Below are positions 1 to 12,193 of a stretch of DNA of 64,000 nucleotides, piece after piece; position 1 is the stretch's first letter, and every line of letters begins with the position of its first letter. The translations under genes and the position numbers were made by a program. Under the pieces are notes generated by a model. The model did no database searches, had not been told where the DNA came from, and was given only the letters and a program-made list of their open reading frames with translations. The DNA comes from Parasponia andersonii (Eukaryota; Streptophyta; Magnoliopsida; Rosales; Cannabaceae): NCBI GenBank assembly GCA_002914805.1, contig JXTB01000164.1, positions 500,648 through 564,647 of the forward strand, in the 5' to 3' direction.

Positions 1-28
1 CTGGTGACTTGATTTCTCTTGTTTCCAT
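1..28 (-). CDS. 5' end of a second NPF6.1-like transporter gene (cut by window edge)
   Basis: Read on the minus strand, an ATG at 28-26 opens the peptide METREIKSP. This nearly matches the start of the NPF6.1-like gene at 21246 (MGTTREIKSP). The bases just before the ATG also match (AGTTGAGCT here, AGTTGAGTTGAGGC there), and the upstream DNA keeps matching in blocks to about position 445. I infer a same-strand tandem paralogue whose body lies left of the window. Only nine codons are visible, so it could be an intact gene or a fragment. NPF proteins are proton-coupled nitrate, peptide or hormone carriers of the plasma membrane or other membranes. Confidence 0.7.
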
Positions 29-450
29 AGCTCAACTGCCTGAATAACCACACAAAACGACCATTAATTTCCTATCAAATGATATACAGAGCATACTACC
101 CGAAAGTCAATGCACAATATCGACGATTACATACTAATATTGATGGTTCAGTTTCAGTTAAAATATATCACTAATATTGACCAGCTTTTATGTCAAACAT
201 AACTGAGCAGAAAGAAGTTATAATACTATAGTTTGTTTACAAACACTTGGTGCGAGAGTTTTCACGCGCAGAAAGAACTTTCTTTCCTTTTATATAAAGA
301 AATGAGCGTAAGCTTATGTTCTGGGAACAGCTGGGAATGTAGTGAGAAGCTCAACAAGAGATGGAGTGCATTACATTACACATGGCCAACTTTCTTTCAC
401 GTTATCTTTTGAAGGAAAGCGGTCATATATCTTCTTTAATCAATAACTAA
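29..450 (-). promoter_or_regulatory. Upstream region of the left-edge NPF paralogue (copy 1 of a triplicated region)
   Basis: Several blocks match the region upstream of the NPF gene at 21247-21960. They include TTGACCAGCTTTTAT (about 177-192), GGGAACAG (about 323), a shared stretch with GTAGTGA (about 340) and GAAGGAAAGCGGTC (about 411-425) followed by TCTTCTTTAA. Blocks such as GATGGTTCAGTTTCAG (about 143) match the third copy in the PPR/CYP51 spacer better. The order of blocks is kept, so this is divergent duplication and not chance. Confidence 0.65.
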
Positions 451-1320
451 AATGCTTTTCACGATGAGAAAAAAATATTCAAAACACTATCAAATATATG
501 CTGAATACTTAAGAATATATACAAAAGATTTTGTATGCATAAGTTTTATACACTCTGTACAAAAGATTAGATAAAAGTAGAGTACAACTGTACATGGCAG
601 TCTGTCAGTGTCATGTACAAGCAATTTACAATTAAGATGCAATCAGGATAGTTGACTCAAGTGATTGTGAGAGAAATTTAGAAAATACCACTTTAAATAA
701 TTTATTTAGAAAAATATCCTTTTTGAAAGGGATAAAGTGATGTGAGAGAAATTAAAAATAAAAAAAATAAAGAAAGTGAGTATTATGTAATATTAGGATG
801 TAGTTAAAATTATGTAATATAGTTTAATACAAACATTTTATTCCGTATTATATAATATTTTATGTATTATATTAAATTTTGATGTAGTATTAAATAATAT
901 AATGTAAAAGTACAACTAAATAGAGGATTATATTTAATTAATATAATGCAGAGTTTTTATACAGTGTACCAAACATGAATGTGCAATTTTTTTTTAACAT
1001 GCAGTTATTAAAATACTCAAATTGTAATTGCCTATTATTAATTTTGACCAGTTTTAAAACATGCGATGAAAAAAACATATAAATCATCTACAAACTAGGA
1101 GTTTTATTTAGTGAAAGTTTATAGTTCTAAATTTGCCTTTGCTTTTCCAAAACCTCAATTAAACACGGCGTTGATCGAATATGGTTAAATTGAGTCAAGC
1201 ACATGATCGAGTATGGTCGAGCACAACTTAGTACTGGTGGGAATAATCCGAGTAATTGAGATATGTGAATAAAAATTAGTTTTTGTATAAAACACGTTCC
1301 TTTTTTATATATAGAAGAAT
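451..1320. other. AT-rich spacer
   Basis: This is AT-rich sequence with no open reading frame of note. Around 700-960 it is dominated by TAATATTA-type low-complexity runs. I see no gene here. Confidence 0.6.
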
Positions 1321-1321
1321 A

Positions 1322-4300
1322 ATAGCTTAATTGGTTGATGGAAGAGAAGTTGAAAAAGACATAGAAGAATATGATAAAAAAAATAAAATCAACTTCACCA
1401 AAAATGGTAGAGTTAGAAATATTTTTATGTGTGGCTTAGATAAGAATATTTACAATAATATTGAAAAAGCTAGGGATGTTTATGAATTATGGAATATACT
1501 TGAAGTATCGTATCAAAGAACTAGTTCCATGAAAGAAACTAGAAAAAATATTTTTACTAAAAATTGTGAGTTATTTAAAAGTGAAAAAGATGAATTTATT
1601 TCACAAATGTTTACTAGATTTACAACTATTATTAACTCTCTTGGTAGTCTAGGAAAAGTATTTCCAAATGGTGAGTTAGTGAGCAAAATTTTTAGAAGCC
1701 TTCCTCGAGCATATAGAAGCAAGATGGTGGCCATTCAAGAAGCTAAGGATATTAGCAAACTTCCTCTCGAAGAACTTATGAGTTCATTTATGACTCATGA
1801 AATTCTCATAAATGAAACAAATGATGATGAAGGAGAGGAGAAGAAGAAGAGAGGAATAGCTCTCAAAGCCACCATGCAAGAAAACAATGAGAAAGAAGAA
1901 GACTTCGCAGATAGTGAGCTAGAAGATATTGCTTTACTTACCAAAAGGTACAAGAAGTACCTAAATTTCAAAAAGAAGAATTTCATGAAAAATACCAAAG
2001 GCAATGAATTCAGAGAGAAGAAAATGAAGGAAAATCCTGTCACTTGCTTTGAATGCAAGAAGTCGGGCCATATGAAGAATGAATATCTTTTGAGAAAAAA
2101 GATAAAAAAGAGGGCAATGAAGGCCATTTAGGATGATAGTGAAGAAGAAGAATCCGAAGGAGAAGAACAAGAAAAAATTGCCAATATGTGCTTCATGGCA
2201 ATAGAAAATGAGGTAAGCTCACTAGAATCTAAAAGTTTTCAAAATCATAAGTATTCGGATCATATATTTAAATTGAAAAAGGCTCTTTATGGTTTAAAAC
2301 AAGCTCCTAGAACTTGGCATAATAGATTGAGCAAATTTTTGATTTCAAATGATTTTTCAATAGGAAAAGCAGATACTACTCTTTTTATAAAAATAAAAAG
2401 GGAAGACATGATTTTAGTTTAAATTTATGTTGATGATATTATATTTGATGCTACTAATGATTCTCTTTGCAAAGAATTCTTTAAGTGTATGCACAATGAA
2501 TTTAAGATGATCTTGATGGGAAAACTCAATTTCTTCCTTGGACTTTAAATCAAACAAAGTAAAGAAAGTATTTTCATCAATCAATCCAAAGTATATCAAG
2601 GATATACTAAAGAAGTTTGATATGAAGAACTCCAAGTCAATGAGAATACCTAAGAGCTCTTCAATTAAACTTGACAAAGACGATAATGGTAAAGCAGTGG
2701 ATATCACTAAGTATCGAAGTATGATCGACTCACTTCTTTACTTAATAGCTAGTAGACCGGATATAATGTTTAGTGTTTGTCTATGTGCTAGATTTCAATC
2801 TAATCCTAAAGAATCACATCTTAGTGCAGTAAAACATATCTTGAAATATTTGCATGGTACTATGAATCACACTTTAACATTACTATTTTTTGAATGCGGA
2901 TTATGCCAGTTATCAAACTGACCGCAAGAGTACTAGTGACACTTGTCATTTTCTTGGTTACTTATTTGTGTCATAGTTTAGTAAGAAACAAAATTCTGTT
3001 ACTCTTTCTACTACTGAAACTGAATATATCTCTACCGGTAATTATTGTGCTCAAATTCTTTGAATGAAACAAACTCTATTGGATTTTTAAATAAATTATG
3101 ATCATGTTCCTATTAAATATGATAATACTAGTGCTATTAATTTGTCCAAAATTCCAATTTTACATTCGTGTGCTAAGTATATTGATATTAGATATTACTT
3201 TCTTCGTGACCATATACAAAAAAGTGATATTGTACTTAAGTTTGTATGCATTGAAAAAATAATTAGCTGATATTTTTATCAAACCTCTCCACGAGGATTG
3301 TTTATGCATGATTCGTAGAAAACTTGACATGATTGATCATAATGAACTTTATTGATTTTTTATGTGTTTAAATGTTGCTTTATTTGCTGTGTATGATATT
3401 GAAATTGTTGATTTTTCTACATTTTTCTTTGTTGTTTCAGTCGTTTCCATTGTTTTAATTCATTTTTATCTGAAAAATAACAAAAACAGACGAATTGGCA
3501 GACCGAAATCTTTTTCGATCTACCGAGAAACCTCTCTGGAAACTTCATTCATTTTCAGAAGTATCGACACACTGAACTGCATTTTCGGTTTACCAAAAAC
3601 GTACAGAGCCGCATACTTTTAAGCATTTTGACACTTTTTTCTCACTTTTCTCACTTTCTCTCAAACGAAACTCTCTTTCTTTGACCCTAAAATCTTTCTC
3701 TACTCTTATTCTTTGTTCTTCACTCTCGTTGACTATCAAAATCATTTTCCTCTTTTCTTGAAACCCTAGAAGTCCAAAAATTTCTTGTGTTTGAGTTTCA
3801 ATTGTCATCTTCTCATCAAATGACTCTTAAAAGGAAAAATCAAAGGTGTAAGGGCAAGAAAATTCGTCCTGAGGAACAAGAATAACGTACCAAACCAAGG
3901 TTAGATATTCCTCTTCTTGAGTCTCCTACTCTTATGACTAGGTATAAAGAAATCTTTTCTAAGAAGAGCATCATTTAGGATAGAATTTTCAATTTTAGAG
4001 ATTTATCTTAGGTCAAATTCTCTAATTACATAGAAAATTAAATTGAAAGAATCACAAGACAATCAAGATGAATTATGGAAAAGAGTTTAAAAATAAAGAT
4101 TAAGATAACAAGACCTAGACTAGCAAATGTTATACACTTAATTCTTGTATTTGAATATTTGTTCACACATTGCATGATCTTAATAGATGAATGTTTTTTT
4201 TCATAGAATTGGAAATTTTTAAAGCTAAATTGTCAAATCTATTTATCTCAAATTAAAATATGAAATTTATTTTACACAAGCTTTTAAATTAATTTCTGAA

Positions 4301-6967
4301 TTTTTACAATTCATATATTACATACTAAATCAACTTATTGCTGGAAATTCCGAAAAATAAATTTCGAAAAACGATTTTATCGAAAATGATTTTCGCAGTT
4401 TTGTAAACAAATCAAGAACGCAGTGGAATAAGTATTTTAAAATTTTCTTGAAATTTTACAAAACAAAAATATAGGATCGTTGATCTAACATAAATCAATT
4501 CATGGATCTTAGTTTAGATAAAATCTGGAAGCACTTCACAACCATTGAGCCTTCCCTTCTATTCTCTAGAGCTCGTTGAATGATCTGGTGTGTGGGTACC
4601 TTTTTGATTCCCAACGAGAGATGAGCGAATGATCCGAAAAATGATCTTCCTTCTCCTTGAGTGCACATCTACGACCATGGGTATCTCTCCCTTAGCGGCC
4701 ATAAACGAACACGGGACTTCTCCCGCGGCGGCTCGTCTCTCCCACTCTCTCTTTTTCTCTTTGTCACACGAAAATGCACAGTTACTGTACATGAGTGGCA
4801 TGTACAACCCTTAGAGTGACGTAGGAAAACTTTTCTCTTAAGTATTTAAAGAGATGTAAACCCTAATGGGCTTTTTGGGCTCAACTGACCATTCAATTAG
4901 TTATTGGGCTATGTGTGAGCTAGACAGGGGACCTTATAGATCTAAATAGTCTAAGCTCTAATGGGCCAACTACCTATAATCATAATTAACTCTTAATTAT
5001 GACTGGACCATGTCCATTAATATTGGGGCACTCTACTATAGGCTCAGTATTGCACTCTTAGACTAAATATTATATATTTTCTTTGAAGCTAATTAACACT
5101 TTAATTAATTTGATCCATTTAGCATATACTATACCTGCAAATATACCCCCGATGTAATGCCGTATTAGTGAGATGAAATTACCGTATTACCCCTCTAGTA
5201 CATATTTACTTTTGAGTTACCATTTTTCATCTAATAGATAATAATTGACTACGGTGTTTGTAACTACCCATACCAGCATAGTCAAATTCACAAAGTGAAT
5301 ACCTGGCGCATAGTTTTTTATCATCCAAGTCCTTGAAAAAACTAAAAGTGACATTATATGCATGGTGTCCAAATCATGAAAGGCGTTCTCGTCAATTTAC
5401 AAATCTTATCTTCCAAGATACTGGAGTTCGAACCATATAATTGGAACTAGTCCCTTAGTAAGTCAAAAAGATAAAACTCATGAAAGCAAGTCCGACAATC
5501 ACTAGGATTAAGGTAATCTTGCAATAGCGCTAGATTAGTAAAAGATAGAATATTGAGTTACGACACTTAAGCTCAAATTCTATTTTCACTTGGTCTAGTT
5601 TAATGCACTTATAACTTTCTTATAACGCACTAGTGTTTCTATCCAAAGTCAGACACTTCGATGATTGGAGACTTCATCAATCCTGTTGAAATAGACAACA
5701 CTATATTCTATGGCAAAATAAAGTATTCCATCTTTACTTGCAGAATGTGAACTTTTAATTTAGACATAATGAAATAAATAATTTAGTCTCCTACATATGA
5801 ACACTTCACACGAACAATTATTTATTACTTATTATTAGTCATGGAAACTTTTAGACGTTTGCATAATAGAAAATATAAACATCACATGTATATTATTGGG
5901 ACATAATATCGAATTTATTAATAACAAATAGATAACACTTAAAATCCAATTAATATTGTTTAAAATGAAAAACAAAGAAACTGCTTTTTAGGGCATATTC
6001 CCAACACTTATAAGGTCATATTTTGGAAATAATCGAAAAAGATTTGAAATAAAATTCAAAAACTAGTCTCGGACAAAATCGGCAGACCGACCCATAGAAT
6101 CGGTTGATCAATTCCCTTGCTTTTTTTTTAACTACGTTTTAAATTTGACCATTACAACCGTACTTTCAATGGCTAATATTTTTAGTTGAACGATAGTGAA
6201 TTTTCGGTCTACCGAAAATGACAGATTGTCTGTTAAACGGTTTAAAACGGCTAGTTTTCATTCTTGTCTATATATAGAAGCTTTTTTTAACACTTGAAAT
6301 AACTTTTGAACATTCTTACATTACTTGAAACATACTTTCAAAGTGTTCAGATCATCTTTTGTGAATCAAATTTTCAAATCCACATTTTTCACAAAAAGAT
6401 TCAATTGAGTCAAACTAGATCATATTTTGTGTTCTCATTTATTCTCTCTAGGAGTACCTTGTATCAGTACTTTTTGAGAGATTCTAGTTAAGTATATCAA
6501 CAATCAAAATAAAAAAGTGTATTTGTGAGGTGAGGTTGACATCGGATTCATAAACAATCCGGGTTAGGTGAGATTGACACTGGAGCCTAAATAATCCGAC
6601 TTAGGTGTAATAGAGACAGATTCAATCCTAATATAAAGGTGAGAGTGTACCTAAGAAAAAAACATTCATTGTATAAAAGGGACAATCAAACCCATTCTCT
6701 TGATCTGATAGTGGAATATTTGAAGTGGATTACCAAGAGCCGGGGACATAGATAAACTGAAGTATTTATTGAACCTCATAAAAATAGTATTTGTATTTCT
6801 CTATTTCTATCTCTTTAATTGATTTATCTTTAGATTGTGTATGCAATTTAGTTATTTTTACTTGCTATTAGTATTACTTACATAATTTGCTTGCTTTTTA
6901 AGAAAAGTTTGTAAAAATTTTTAAAACTTAATTCACCCCTTCTTGAGTTAGCTAACTTTTGACTTAC
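1322..6967 (+). mobile_element. Sirevirus-like Ty1/copia fossil, with a solo LTR nested inside
   Basis: A gag with UBN2-type sequence and a CCHC zinc knuckle (CFECKKSGH, about 2047-2075) lies at 1.33-2.13 kb. It is followed by the end of reverse transcriptase (KKALYGLKQAP, about 2275) and RNase H-region sequence (2.5-3.3 kb). Protease and integrase are not seen. Downstream of pol is a long non-pol stretch with repeated GACCGA/TACCGA motifs, and then an LTR-like tail ending near TTCACCCCTTCTTGAG (about 6932) and TTACA (6967). The family is inferred from the gag and from this long 3' region. The element is old and heavily broken, with no clear 5' LTR. The outer limits are approximate. Confidence 0.6.
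4339..6006 (-). repeat. Solo LTR (Ty1/copia type, about 1.67 kb) with 5-bp target duplication
   Basis: On the minus strand it begins TGTTGGGAATATGCCC, a common copia LTR start, and it ends in CA. The identical 5-bp direct repeat CTTAT flanks it at 4334-4338 and 6007-6011. No gag or pol sequence is attached, so it is a solo LTR left after recombination between the two LTRs. It interrupts the older copia fossil and is therefore younger than that element. Small open frames near 4.56-4.81 kb are not genes. Confidence 0.8.
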
Positions 6968-7710
6968 AAGATAAACAACTGTATAGTCATATTAGACCAC
7001 CTAGTATGTAGAGGATAAGATCCTCACTAAAAATCATTTGCCCAACAATAGAGAGAGTGTCAACAAAAAATTTCATTTTCAATATATAGTCAAGCACACT
7101 ACTGGGACCCTTTTCAATGGACTGAAGTTGACAGCAAAGTTACAAGGTTTGTGCCTTGGATTGTGTGGTAAATAGAGCTTCATGAGTAGCCTGCCTTGGA
7201 TTATATGGTAAGTAGAGCTTTATGAGTAGCCCAGACTTCTTAAGAGGTAGCATAACAAACAATAAGTCCAAACATAAACTCCGATATAGAGTTCGGTAGC
7301 CAGCTCATGACAGATTGATCTGATGAGGTTCGCCTAAGTCGGGTCCTTCGATGGTATAGTCAACATACTGAGGTAGAGAAGTGGAGAAGCTTTAGTACCA
7401 CATAGGTAATCCTCAAGCTCATGAGTTCTAACATTGGGAAGGACTTATGATTTCCAAAAGGAATAGTTATTGGGTTCAAGTTTAATAGTGATGGGTGCTC
7501 AGATTTTGAAAAAGAGCAAGAGGTGGAAGAGTAGGAGCAAGAATTTGGGGTTAGGAATTAGGCAGTGGTATTTTAGGTTATAGGGTTGCTATTGAAGAAT
7601 TTACTGTGGAAGTAGAGTTAGAGTTGATTGAGGACTTAAAGATGATACCATTGACAATGGTCAAAGAATCACTATGATATCAAATTAAAACATTCAAATA
7701 AGATAAAATA
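6968..7710. repeat. Spacer with a 2 x 40 bp tandem duplication
   Basis: No gene is recognised. Two adjacent 40-bp units lie at 7152-7191 and 7192-7231. Both start TGCCTTGGATT and end ATGAGTAGCC, and they differ at about four positions. The rest of the stretch is unassigned. Confidence 0.55.
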
Positions 7711-9855
7711 TGTCACGACCCAAACCTCGAGCCAGTGGCAGAAAGGAAATTTCACAAGTGGAAATTCAAAGGTTATTTAAGAAAAATTCATAAAAATATT
7801 TTAAAAGAAAATTCCGACAGTTTTGTGATTACCATTAGACTTAGATTATTAAATGAAATTTATTTAAAACAAACTAATCATCATTATCAGTAGTCTTATA
7901 ATCTAACACACTAGTTATACAGACAGAGTCCGTGTAACAGGCATATTAATATTTAATATATGCTAAGATAAATAACAACGTTATTTACATAGTTACCAAT
8001 TTCTGGTACGGTAACCAACTCCTCAATCCTCTGCTCTTGAGTTTCCAAAGTCACACGGAGTACTGCCTGTGAGGGGAAATGTAAGGGATGAGCATTCAAA
8101 TACTCAGTAAGAATTTAATTACCTTTTTGATTGATGCAATTTCTCAAATATGCATAGTTAGTTCCTTTAAATCCATGTATAAATCAAATTTATAAATCTA
8201 TTAGTGTCCTGAATAGTCATATATTCAAAACCAAAATCAAAACCACATCATTGTACAAATCATACATCAACAAGGATATAAGTGAGCTCTCATCTTCCCA
8301 TTACGGCCCTGAAATATCTCTGTAGCAGGGGTACCCAGCATCCTGACACTGCCCGTAGGCGTATTAGATAAAATCTTATATAGGGGCCTAGGTTTCTCAC
8401 CTAGCACTACAGCAACTCGTCAGTGATCTAAAAATACCGCAATGCTATAATGGAACTCAAGTGTGTGATCCTATGGTATGTACAACATGTCACAGTTTAC
8501 GGCTACTATGCATCCAATAATCAAATCATGCTTTAAAAATCCAACTTTGTATTATTCTGGGATTTATTGTAACATGGGCAACACACCACTGTTTTACCCC
8601 AAAACTAGTATGTAAAAATGTATAAAATAATTTACGCAATCTAATCCCATTATAACTCAACAATCAATAATACTTTCTTTAATCATCGTAAAATCACGAT
8701 TTTTCATAAATAAATTTTAATGCATATAGAATCCAAAACAAATATAAAAATTAGGTAATCGAACTCCTACCTTGATATGATAGTAATATTAGGTCAATGA
8801 CACTCGAAAAATCCCCGACTAGTCACTCAGGTGCTTAAATAACAATTTCTGGTTCCTAATAAGTCTACAAGAAAAAGTCACTTTTCCATTAAAGCTTCAA
8901 ATATAGAAATGGAGGTCACCACTGAATTTAGAGCACCCAAAAAAACTAGGTCAGATATATACTTTATCGAAATTGGGTCTTAGTGCTGGACCGGCCCATG
9001 GCACTCAAAACAATGCAATTTGTGCCACAAAATTTCAATTTTTGTTCTACAATGAAATATAATGATATTTTATATCAGAATTCATATCTTGACCTCACTG
9101 AGTTCAAATTCGAAATCAGAACTCAGTTTCGAGGTCCCTAGCATTAATTAAGCCCAAAAATCCGAGAATTACCCAATACCACCTTTTGAAAATAATTAGA
9201 AAAATTTCCTTTTTTTCTAACTACTATTTACCGCACTTACCTTTACCCTTTTTATTTTTACCAACTGTAATTATTCATAATTTTTAACCCTCTTTCACTC
9301 TAGGTATTTACTTCGAGTAAATAAATCATTTAATCAAAATAATTACGTGAATATCACTTTTTACATAGTTGGTAAAAATGGTAAAAACTTACCGGAGATG
9401 AATTTTAACGTGAAACCACTTGGAGTTGATCGGTGGCAGTGAGATAGAGCTTCACTTGCTGGAGGTATCGAAAATGGAGGTCGAACGGCGCTCCGGTGAC
9501 CAGAAAACCTCGCGGGAGGCGGAATATTTGCGTAGCTGCTACGGCTTCGTCTGACGTCAAAACGAGGTGAGACTGGTACCGTTGGATTCTTCTTCGAAAG
9601 TTCTTCGATGCAAGATGCTCTTCAGTTGAGGCAGGTGGCAGTGCTGTGGCAGATCTAGCGTTTTCTATCTTTTTCTCTCTCTCACAAGCCCCTATTTGCT
9701 AGAAATTTGAACTTCTGAGGGGTTTTTTAAAAAAAACTGGGCACTGTTGCAAAATATTATAATATTCTAGATTTTTTATTATTTTAATTAAAAATTCAAT
9801 ATTTACAACTTTGCCATTACTCTTAAAATGTCCAAATTGCCCTTGTGGCTTTACA
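7711..9855. repeat. Solo LTR, large LTR family with TGTCACGACC terminus
   Basis: It starts TGTCACGACCCAAACC and ends near GTGGCTTTACA, about 2.15 kb later. Length, termini and several internal blocks resemble the LTR at 12194-14369, including a GTAATCGAA(C/T) block (about 8755) and a G+C-rich block ahead of the end. No internal retroelement coding sequence is attached. A matching target duplication was not found, so the right boundary is a best guess. It is probably a Ty3/gypsy or LARD-type LTR, and its orientation is uncertain. Confidence 0.5.
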
Positions 9856-10054
9856 GATATTATAAAATAGATAACTATTTGTGATATTAATTATTTTGCA
9901 ATGCGACTGCTATACAACAAACAAATTTATATACAAGAGAGTTTCTTGTAGAATATTCGAAACCCTAGGAAACATATCGCCCAATACTATTATGCAAGTG
10001 ATGGTTATTATCCTTTTAATATGCCACCCATCAATATTCCCAATAGGAGCATAT
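9856..10054. other. Short spacer left of the chromovirus fossil
   Basis: This is non-repetitive-looking sequence. Its last ~45 bases (about 10012-10046) resemble the bases just right of the chromovirus (about 18230-18265). Both contain CCCATCAATATTC or CCCGTCAATATTC preceded by a CTTTTA-ATATG stretch. This suggests the element landed in, or beside, a small older repeat. No gene is recognised. Confidence 0.4.
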
Positions 10055-10660
10055 TGTCACGACCCTAGCTTCAAACTAGACAATCGTACGATATTTAACA
10101 CAGTATGTCATACTAAGTCATCCTACTAACATTCAAGAAAGGGACTTAGAGTAAGTTTTGAGACAAAGTGGTAAGGAGAAGAGAGTTTGAGTAAATAAAT
10201 GGCGACTTGTGTACAAATGAACCCAAGAGGTCCTTTATATAGGAAAAACCTAAACCAACCAAGGGGCATGATCTTACAAAGGGTCTAGAATATTCCCAAA
10301 TAAAGTGGTAATATCTACAAAGATATTTACATGGAGAAATCTAGAACAAGTATGGCCTAGATCCTTCTAGGAGGTCCACGCACCATCTTACTTTTTCTAA
10401 GTCATTCTAGGAGCTTCTAGGACCGTCTCAACCTATTTAGTATCATCCGGCCTTGTGTAGAGCTTTCTAGGACTTAGTAGTGCTATCAAGAGTCTTCTAG
10501 TATAGCCAAGACCTTTCTTGATAATTCTAGAAATGTCCATTACATTCTAGGGTCTTTCTTTATCTTTTTGGGTAAGCAGTATATATATATATATAAAAGA
10601 ACTTAGAGCCATGATCAGCAATATTTGGATTTTGGGGAGCCAAATGAGCGGGGTGTAACA
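10055..10660 (-). repeat. 3' LTR of the chromovirus
   Basis: It starts TGTCACGACCCTAGC on the plus strand and ends GGGGTGTAACA. It aligns along its length with the LTR at 17556-18218, though it is somewhat shorter. A polypurine tract adjoins it on the internal side. Confidence 0.85.
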
Positions 10661-12193
10661 TCCTCCCTTACTCAAGTTCACGATGTCCCCATCGCGCCAT
10701 CGACTTTGAACCACTCGATATGGTTTTTGAATTGCCACAAGGCATCCTCATGCTCCCAGCTAGCTTCGACCTTAGGCAAATTCTTCTATTTCACTAGGTA
10801 TCCTTGATAATTAAGAACATCACGTCAGTGGATCAAGTGATCAGCCAAAATACACTCCACCTCTTTATCAAAAGAAGTTATCACCATAGTAGAAGCCCTT
10901 TTGGACTCGCCCTTTGAAGGATCTTTCTCATCTTCATAGTAGGGTTTAGCATGTTAACATGGAAGGCAGGGAAAATCTTTAACTTGGCAGAGAGTTGAAG
11001 CTTATAGGAGACCTTATCCACACACTTGAGTACTAGAAATGGACCCTCGTATTTGCGCACCAACTCTTTATGTACCTTCTTTAAGGTTTTGAATTGTTGG
11101 GGTAATAGCTTGACAAGGACTAAATCCCCCTCTTGGTACTCAACGTGCCTTCTCTTTTTGTTGGCCCATTTCTTCATTCTTTTAGAAACTTTGTTCAAGT
11201 AGGCCCTAGCCAACTCCACTTGTTCATGCCATGCCTTAGCAAACTTCAGTACCGCAAGACTCTTTCCACCTTAACTTGTCACTAAGGCATGTGGGATCAC
11301 ATGTTGTTGACCCACGATTATCTCGAAGGTACTCTTGCCCATAGACTTGCTCATCTAGAGGTTAAAGGAGAATTGGACTGCATCAAGTAATTTTGCCCAT
11401 TCTTTTTGGTTGGCACTCACAAAGTGCCTCAAATATAGCTCCAGTAAGACATTCATCCTTTCCGTCTGGCCATAACTTTGGGGGTAAAAACTAGTAGAAA
11501 AGTTCAAGTCAGAACCTATCAACTTGAACAATTCTGTCCAAAACCTTCCAGTGAATTTGGGATCACGATCACTTATGATATTTGACGGGACTCCCCAGAA
11601 CTTTACGACATGTTTTATAAAGAGCTGCATAGTCTCATCGGTAGGACAATCGAGTGAAGCAGATATGAAGGTTGCATACTTACTGAAGCGATCAACTACC
11701 ACTATAATGCTGCCAAAGCCTTCTAACTTAGGCAGACTAGTGATAAAGTCCATAGAGATACTCTCCCACGGCCTTTCAGGAATGAGAAAAGGTTCCAACA
11801 ATCTACTCGATGATTGTTATTCCACCTTATCTTATTAGTACATAAGACAAGTTCACACATAGGCCTCGATATCATCCCTTAGCTGAGGTCAATAATAGAT
11901 AGATTTGATAAGAGCAAGAGTACGTTTCTAACCTGGGGTACCAGCCACAAGGATTCGTGACACTCTTTAATAAGGTCATTCCTTAAGTTCCCCCACTTAG
12001 GCACACAGAGACGATTGCCTTTGGTGTAGAGAAGTTTGTCGCTCAACCAAAAGCGTCTCGTCTTTCCTTCATTCACTAGGGGCAGTAGGCTCTTTGCAAG
12101 AACATCATGTTCTAGTCTTTTCTTGATTTTCTCCATCAAGGTGCTATCAGCCCTGCTTAAGGCGGCCAACTCTGCCTTTTTGCTTAAGGCATC

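Noticed and set aside
9881-10129. 82-aa frame left of the chromovirus
   Set aside because: It runs across the LTR boundary at 10055, so it cannot be one gene.
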